Source: an uncultured Clostridia bacterium
Lineage (GTDB): Bacteria; Bacillota; Clostridia; TANB77; CAG-508
Reading direction: 5' to 3'
NCBI GenBank assembly: GCA_948946035.1
Contig: CARBKU010000007.1
Location: 9,615-20,309, forward strand
Length of the DNA: 10,695 nt
Numbering within the stretch: the stretch's first letter is position 1; every line of letters begins with the position of its first letter. Shown here piece after piece: positions 6,505-10,695 of the stretch. The translations under genes and the position numbers were made by a program. The notes beneath the pieces are model-generated. The model had not been told where the DNA came from. It saw nothing but the letters and a program-made list of their open reading frames with translations, and ran no database searches.

Positions 6505-9210
6505 CTAATTCCTCTTTTCAAAAATCCTTATTTGAATTGCTTCTATTCTTAAGCATTTTCCAGATGTTCCTGCCATTTCTCCATCTGATTTCCATTCTTG
6601 CCATCCTAAATTTTGAATATGTACTCTATATTGTATTGTATAATTTGGCATGTTTTCTAGTTTAATCTTAATACCTTCAACTCTTTTACTTTTTCCTGCT
6701 GTTCCTGTTAATTCTCCATTTGATTTCCAGCCTTGCCATCCTATGTCTTGCACATGTGATTGATATGAAATTTTAGCATTTGATGGTGCATTTGTTAATT
6801 TTATTTTTAGTGCCTCTACTCTTTTGCTCTTTCCTGATGTTCCTGCTATTGTTCCATTTGATACCCATTTTTGCCATCCTATATCTTGTACATGTGACTC
6901 ATATGTTACTCCTACATTAGTCTTTTTTAAAATTCTTATTTGAATTGCTTCCATTCTTAAGGATTTTCCAGATGTTCCTGCCATTTCTCCATCTGATTTC
7001 CATTCTTGCCATCCTAAATTTTGAATATGTACTCTATATTGTATTGTATAATTTGGCATGTTTTCTAGTTTAATCTTAATACCTTCAACTCTTTTACTTT
7101 TTCCTGCTGTTCCTGTTAATTCTCCATTTGATTTCCAGCCTTGCCATCCTATGTCTTGCACATGTGATTGATATGAAATTTTAGCATTTGATGGTGCATT
7201 TGTTAATTTTATTTTTAGTGCCTCTACTCTTTTGCTCTTTCCTGATGTTCCTGCTATTGTTCCATTTGATACCCATTTTTGCCATCCTATATCTTGTACA
7301 TGTGATTCATATGTTACTCCTACTTTATTATTTGATTTTTTAGCAATTACCGTAACATTACAACTTGCAGTAAATTTTCCATCAGCTGTTTTTACTGTAA
7401 TAACTGCTTCTCCTGAGTTTATAGCTTTCACTACTCCTCCACTTGTAACAGTAGCAACTTTAGTATTACTACTTGTATATGTAACATTTTTATTTGTAGC
7501 ATTTGTTGGTTTTATTGTAGCTATTAGTGTATTACTATCTCCTACATTTAATTGCATAGATTTTTTATTTAAAGTTACTCCTGTAACTTTTACTGTTTTA
7601 ATCTCTTTAACTGTTGTAAATGCTTTTATACAGAAATTTGAATCTCTATAATTAGTTGCTAAATCTCTCCACGTTGTTCCATTTACTGAATAGAAAGACT
7701 GCCCTACTTGACTTTTAGCTGTATCCCAGAAATTAGTTCCTCTACCATTTGATTTGTAGTTAAATTCCATAGGCATATTAACTGCTCCATTAGTATTTGT
7801 ATATTTAGCAGCTACTACAAATTGTGTTCCTGTAATTTCTAATGGACTAGATAATTTAATTGTATGGTATCCTACTTCTTGTTCTCCACATTCTTTTATT
7901 TTTGTTAATGTTGATTTATTATTATTTTTGATGTTTGCATATATTGTTACAGATGATTTTACTGGAACATAAATCCCTACTTCATTTAAATATTCCTTTT
8001 GATTAATATCCTTTTTGCTAAAAACATTTGCCATATATGCACTATTAGCAACATTACCTCCTGTGCTTATTAGAATACTACTACTATGCCCTAATTCATC
8101 ATATTGATAAATGTTATTATAATCAATATTTGATGATTTTGTAACTCCTATTGTACCTCTTTCAATTAGTGCATCATCATAAGAAACATACATATATCCC
8201 TTATCATAAACTGAACTTCCATGTGAATTTAGTACAATATATGCCCCATTATTTTTAGGCCTTTTGCTACTGTTAAAGTTAGATGCTGGATAATTGTCAT
8301 CCCATCCTACTATTGTTACTGCATGATTTGGTACTGTATTATTATCATCACAATAATAATTTTTCATTGTATATATGTTATTTGTATCAAAATATTGTGT
8401 CCCATTTACATATGTATATGCACTAACCGCTCCATAATTCTTTATATGATTTTTTATTTTATTTCTAATAGTTTGTGCTTGTGAATTTGTGTATTCTTTG
8501 TAAGCTATACTATTTTGAGTGTTTCCATTATAATATACTATTTTATTATTAACAATTTTTTTGTATAATGATGGCATTTCAATATATTCTTCAATTTTAT
8601 TATTTACTTTTTTTCCTTTTATAGTTGATAAACTAATTTTATTATCATTATTTGCAAAAGGCATTTCACTTTCTAATATTGGTCCATAACCAGCTGTACA
8701 GTAATTTAGTCCTAAGTAACAATTTCCACCATAATACACTTCTCTATTATATCCTAAATTATTTCTTCCATCTAAAAATGTTAAACTTGTTGTATAATCC
8801 ATATGTCTTGTAGAGAATAATGTGAATCTTTTAGTTTTTCCTGTTTTTTCAAGATTTGTTGATATTAAATTTGTTGTTGTAAATGCCCAACATTCTCCTG
8901 TTATTCCTTGGTCCCTTACGGTTAATTCTATTTCGTCTTTTAATGAATATCTAGTTGGTAGTGATGTTGCTCTTAATTTTGCATTTTGATTATTTACTTC
9001 ACTATCATCAATGTCTAATTGTACTGAAAATGGCAAGGGTTGTATATATTTTTTCTTTTCATCTTCTGATAAGTTTTCCCATATTTTATATTCTTCTGTG
9101 ACAGAGTTATTTTCTATTTTTATATCTTCATTTGCATATTTTGTACTTGCTATTAATATAATTGTAATAAATGTAATAAAAGTTATAAATATTTTTTTGT
9201 TAACTCTCAT
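6505..9210 (-). CDS. Secreted papain-family (C1) cysteine protease with Big_2 domain and six ChW repeats
   Basis: A 901-residue exported protein. An N-terminal signal peptide (KK then a hydrophobic run, about 6-22) is followed by a pro-region. The C1 peptidase domain shows QGITGECWAF with oxyanion Gln101 and nucleophile Cys107, the His motif PNHAVTIVGW (His296), and Asn328 in LNSHGSS. The last replaces the usual NSWG Trp with His. A bacterial Ig-like Big_2 domain spans about 540-625 (VTGVTLNKKSMQLNVGD to ITVKTADG). Six ChW repeats (GWQ-W-S-G--AGT-GKS-R-EA pattern) form the C-terminus as two near-identical blocks of three. ChW repeats are typical of clostridial surface proteins and likely hold it at the cell wall or bind polymers. 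No LPXTG motif is present. Start ATG 9210 has AGGGGGA upstream. It heads the run leading to cmk and plsC. Confidence 0.93.
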   Translation of the reverse strand: MRVNKKIFITFITFITIILIASTKYANEDIKIENNSVTEEYKIWENLSEDEKKKYIQPLPFSVQLDIDDSEVNNQNAKLRATSLPTRYSLKDEIELTVRDQGITGECWAFTTTNLISTNLEKTGKTKRFTLFSTRHMDYTTSLTFLDGRNNLGYNREVYYGGNCYLGLNYCTAGYGPILESEMPFANNDNKISLSTIKGKKVNNKIEEYIEMPSLYKKIVNNKIVYYNGNTQNSIAYKEYTNSQAQTIRNKIKNHIKNYGAVSAYTYVNGTQYFDTNNIYTMKNYYCDDNNTVPNHAVTIVGWDDNYPASNFNSSKRPKNNGAYIVLNSHGSSVYDKGYMYVSYDDALIERGTIGVTKSSNIDYNNIYQYDELGHSSSILISTGGNVANSAYMANVFSKKDINQKEYLNEVGIYVPVKSSVTIYANIKNNNKSTLTKIKECGEQEVGYHTIKLSSPLEITGTQFVVAAKYTNTNGAVNMPMEFNYKSNGRGTNFWDTAKSQVGQSFYSVNGTTWRDLATNYRDSNFCIKAFTTVKEIKTVKVTGVTLNKKSMQLNVGDSNTLIATIKPTNATNKNVTYTSSNTKVATVTSGGVVKAINSGEAVITVKTADGKFTASCNVTVIAKKSNNKVGVTYESHVQDIGWQKWVSNGTIAGTSGKSKRVEALKIKLTNAPSNAKISYQSHVQDIGWQGWKSNGELTGTAGKSKRVEGIKIKLENMPNYTIQYRVHIQNLGWQEWKSDGEMAGTSGKSLRMEAIQIRILKKTNVGVTYESHVQDIGWQKWVSNGTIAGTSGKSKRVEALKIKLTNAPSNAKISYQSHVQDIGWQGWKSNGELTGTAGKSKRVEGIKIKLENMPNYTIQYRVHIQNLGWQEWKSDGEMAGTSGKCLRIEAIQIRIFEKRN
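6521..6915 (-). repeat. ChW block, DNA repeat copy (C-terminal)
   Basis: A 395-bp segment that recurs 408 bp away at 6929-7323 with only 4 differences seen by eye, preserving frame (408 bp is 136 codons). It encodes the last three ChW repeats of the protease. Confidence 0.95.
6929..7323 (-). repeat. ChW block, DNA repeat copy (N-terminal side)
   Basis: Partner of 6521-6915, about 99% identical in direct orientation. It encodes ChW repeats 1-3. The three repeats inside a block differ much more from each other than the blocks do, so the block was duplicated recently as a unit. Confidence 0.95.
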
Positions 9211-9243
9211 CTTATCCCCCTTATATTTTATTTTACCCTATAA

Positions 9244-9272
9244 ATTATACAATATTTTCCTCCAAAAAACAA
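9244..9272 (-). promoter_or_regulatory. Probable promoter of the protease-led operon
   Basis: On the - strand TATAAT (9249-9244) lies about 33 bp before the protease ATG, with TTGTTT (9272-9267) 17 bp further upstream as a partial -35 box. The -10 is perfect and the -35 matches in three of six positions. Confidence 0.55.
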
Positions 9273-9457
9273 GTATATTATAATTTTTTAAACAAAAATA
9301 TCCTTAGGGAAATAGAATTTTGGCAATATTAGTATATACCTTAAATAGCGCGAGAAGGTTTATAATTCTATTTTTTTGGAACGACTCTGGGGTAACCGTT
9401 CAAAAATTCTTAGAAAAGTTTAAAAAACTTTTCTTTAGGATTTTTAGAATGGTGAAG

Positions 9458-9686
9458 TCAATGTCATTAAGTTAAGGATAAATATATAATTTTTTCAATA
9501 TTTGAATGCGATTGGAGGAGTATTAGAAATTGTTAATAATTATATGAGGGATGTTCACAGTACTCGCAATTTATTGCGAGGGTCTGAGTGAAAGAGGCTC
9601 ATGCAATTATGTTACAATTTCTTTCGACGTATTAAGCCGAAAATATTTAAAAAATTATATATTTATTCTTAACTTAATGACATTGA
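9458..9686. mobile_element. Nested 229-bp inverted-repeat (MITE-like) element with TGAAG target duplication
   Basis: Both ends read inward as TCAATGTCATTAAGTTAAG and continue to a 46-bp terminal inverted repeat with two mismatches (9458-9503 with 9641-9686). TGAAG flanks it directly on each side (9453-9457 and 9687-9691), as expected of a 5-bp target duplication. Removing the element and one TGAAG gives GGTGAAGTAGTGAAAA, which lines up with GGGCAAGTGAAAAA at 4154-4167 in copy 1, supporting insertion into a pre-existing palindrome. It has no ORF, so movement would need a transposase encoded elsewhere. The interior folds further; see the hairpin at 9544-9602. Confidence 0.85.
9544..9602. other. 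Structured tip of the nested element, possible RNA fold
   Basis: Successive nested pairings: AGAAATTGT (9525-9533) with ACAATTTCT (9614-9622), ATGAG (9544-9548) with CTCAT (9598-9602), TTCAC+AG (9554-9560) with CT+GTGAA (9584-9592), and CTCGCAA (9563-9569) with TTGCGAG (9574-9580) around a TTTA loop. The tip is clearly richer in G+C than the arms. Whether it is transcribed cannot be judged from this sequence. Confidence 0.5.
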
Positions 9687-9743
9687 TGAAGTAGTGAAAA
9701 AAAATTATAAACCTTCTCACGCTATTTAAAATATATATTATTA

Positions 9744-9772
9744 TTGCCAAAGTTCTATATCCCTAAGATTAT
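9744..9772 (+). promoter_or_regulatory. Weak candidate promoter for dapB inside the repeat end
   Basis: TTGCCA (9744-9749) and GATTAT (9767-9772) stand 17 bp apart, in the right arm of the palindromic element and just upstream of the dapB ribosome binding site. Both boxes are partial matches, so this is tentative. Confidence 0.25.
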
Positions 9773-9797
9773 AGTTGCACGAAAGGAGAAAATTATT

Positions 9798-10559
9798 ATG
9801 AAAAAGAAAGTATTAGTATCTGGTTGTAATGGTCATATGGGCAAACTAGTAGTAAAAGCCATTAATTCTAGTGACGATATGTGTGTAATTGCAGGATTTG
9901 ACAACTCTAAGGTCAATAATGAATTCCCTGTATTTTCTAGTATTAGTGAAATATCTACAAATCTTATAAACACTTTAACTCCTGATATTATAATTGACTT
10001 TTCTTCTCCAGAAGGAACTCGAAAAATCTCTAAATATGCACTTAATTCACAAACTCCTATAGTAATTGCCACAACTGGATTAGCAAACAAAGACATTTTA
10101 GTATTAAAAGATTACTCAAAACAAATACCTATTTTTCAGTCTGCAAATATGTCTTTTAATATTGCACTTTTAAAAAGAATTTTAAAAACGGTTTCTAATC
10201 AAATTACAAATGCTGATATAGAAATTATTGAAACACACCATAAAAGAAAAAAAGATTCTCCTAGTGGAACAGCAAAAATGTTTGCTGAAACTATTAACGA
10301 ATCTTTTAATAATACAAAAGCTATAATTTATGGACGTGAAGGTAAAAGAGAAGAAAACGAAATTGGTATTTCTTCGCTTCGTGGAGGTAATATAGCTGGT
10401 GAACATATAATCAAATTTTTTAGTGATTATGAAACACTTGAATTTAAACATACTACTTATTCTCCTAAAGTATTTATTGAAGGAACTTTACAAGCTACAA
10501 GATTTCTTTTAACAAAGAATAATGGATTTTATAATATGGATAATCTACTATCCATCTAA
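9798..10559 (+). CDS. dapB: 4-hydroxy-tetrahydrodipicolinate reductase
   Basis: A 253-residue NAD(P)H-dependent reductase of the diaminopimelate/lysine pathway. The dinucleotide-binding loop GCNGHMG is at 9-15. IIIDFSSPEGT (about 64-74) and ATTGL (91-95) follow. The family signature ETHHKRKKDSPSGTA (145-159) carries catalytic His147 and Lys151. RGGNIAGEH and the C-terminal FIEGTLQATRFL complete the family pattern, and the length is normal. I choose ATG 9798 because AAAGGAG (9782-9788) sits 9 nt upstream. An in-frame TTG at 9744 lies in the repeat arm and would add residues unlike DapB. The gene stands alone on the + strand behind the palindromic element, and its last 12 bp overlap the end of rlmN. 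Confidence 0.96.
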   Translation: MKKKVLVSGCNGHMGKLVVKAINSSDDMCVIAGFDNSKVNNEFPVFSSISEISTNLINTLTPDIIIDFSSPEGTRKISKYALNSQTPIVIATTGLANKDILVLKDYSKQIPIFQSANMSFNIALLKRILKTVSNQITNADIEIIETHHKRKKDSPSGTAKMFAETINESFNNTKAIIYGREGKREENEIGISSLRGGNIAGEHIIKFFSDYETLEFKHTTYSPKVFIEGTLQATRFLLTKNNGFYNMDNLLSI

Positions 10560-10695
10560 ATTTTTCCTTCGTAATTGTCCACAAGCTGCATCAATATCAG
10601 CTCCCAATTCTCTTCTAATTGTTGCAACAATGCCATGTTCATTTAAATAATCTCTAAACTTAATAATATTTTCATTTGAACTTTTATCAAAATTT
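10548..10695 (-). CDS. rlmN: 23S rRNA (adenine-2503-C2)/tRNA methyltransferase RlmN, C-terminal fragment cut by window edge
   Basis: Forty-eight C-terminal residues of a radical-SAM methyltransferase, running off the right edge. The segment NEHGIVATIRRELGADIDA followed by ACGQLRRK matches the conserved RlmN ending. The Cys of DIDAACGQL corresponds to the methyl-carrying Cys (Cys355 in Escherichia coli), so the visible part looks functional. RlmN methylates A2503 of 23S rRNA and A37 of some tRNAs. The stop TAG (10550-10548) lies inside the dapB coding sequence, giving a tail-to-tail overlap of 12 bp. Confidence 0.92.
   Translation of the reverse strand, partial: NFDKSSNENIIKFRDYLNEHGIVATIRRELGADIDAACGQLRRKNLDG

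Larger units (their letters stand above)
9298..9772. repeat. Long imperfect palindrome, MITE-like element, copy 2, interrupted
   Basis: Fills most of the 587-bp gap between the protease and dapB. The left arm (CTTAGGG near 9303, TTTGGCAAT near 9319, AAATAGCGCGAGAAGG 9343-9358, TTTATAATT) pairs with the right arm ending near 9770 (AATTATAAACCTTCTCACG, then ATTGCCAAAG, then CCCTAAG) over about 65 bp with scattered mismatches. The core 9390-9438 is identical to 4092-4140 in copy 1, and its 18-bp stem is kept with one A to G change that still pairs as G-U. The outer arms differ from those of copy 1. A separate 229-bp element is inserted at 9458-9686. The right end lies 25 bp before the dapB ATG. 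Confidence 0.8.

Noticed and set aside
6521..7323. CRISPR-like or tandem non-coding array
   Set aside because: The repeats are long, keep the reading frame and encode ChW protein repeats.
9458..9686. Riboswitch leader for dapB (for example a lysine riboswitch)
   Set aside because: The fold is explained by terminal inverted repeats with target duplication, and I see no lysine-riboswitch core.
9744..9797. N-terminal extension of dapB from TTG 9744
   Set aside because: It lies in the arm of a repeat, and the DapB fold and ribosome binding site both support ATG 9798.
10560..10695. Empty 3' region after dapB
   Set aside because: The reverse strand encodes the conserved C-terminus of RlmN, so it is coding.

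Overview
The window is strongly AT-rich and fits a low-G+C Bacillota, most likely an anaerobic clostridium or gut relative. Evidence for this is a surface protease carrying clostridial ChW repeats, an Asp23-type envelope-stress domain protein, and a cmk-plsC housekeeping cluster. Codon use is AT-biased, UGG encodes Trp, and there is no sign that UGA is read as sense. No tRNA, rRNA or CRISPR array was seen.

Layout from left to right. (1) Positions 1-1444, + strand: the 3' part of a gene for a protein of at least 480 residues, read in two frames with a +1 shift around 325. A weak RelA/SpoT-like motif set is visible, and the gene ends in a bidirectional hairpin terminator. (2) 1471-3931, - strand: typA (ribosome-associated GTPase), a terminator-like hairpin, then a trmR-like O-methyltransferase, all behind a consensus promoter at 3955-3983. 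(3) 3981-4261: a long imperfect palindrome (MITE-like) between typA and plsC. (4) 4327-9210, - strand: a run reading protease -> P-loop/Asp23 protein -> cmk -> plsC. The protease is secreted, C1-family, with a Big_2 domain and six ChW repeats. cmk (CMP kinase) is also split by a +1 shift. (5) About 9298-9772: a second palindromic element sharing its core with the first and interrupted by a different 229-bp inverted-repeat element flanked by TGAAG on both sides. (6) 9798-10559, + strand: dapB. (7) 10548-10695, - strand: the C-terminal end of rlmN, overlapping dapB tail to tail.

The observation most worth following: reading every gene by eye, I find only two in-frame CGG codons in about 3,100 codons. 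Both are followed by A, and both sit where the reading frame moves +1. In cmk the shift point is fixed to about 12 nt by a stop codon in the new frame and by conserved Cmk residues. A third CGGA, out of frame at 275-278, causes no shift. The pattern suggests that CGG is unassigned or very slow in this organism and that CGGA is read as a four-base step. Coincident indels or a sequencing artefact are the main alternatives.

How the genes work together: typA/trmR and rlmN act on translation (ribosome, tRNA wobble base, 23S rRNA). cmk and plsC supply nucleotides and phospholipid, and dapB makes lysine/diaminopimelate for the wall. The protease and the Asp23-domain protein concern the cell envelope. 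The two hairpin elements each lie next to a gene start (typA, dapB) and may influence promoters there.
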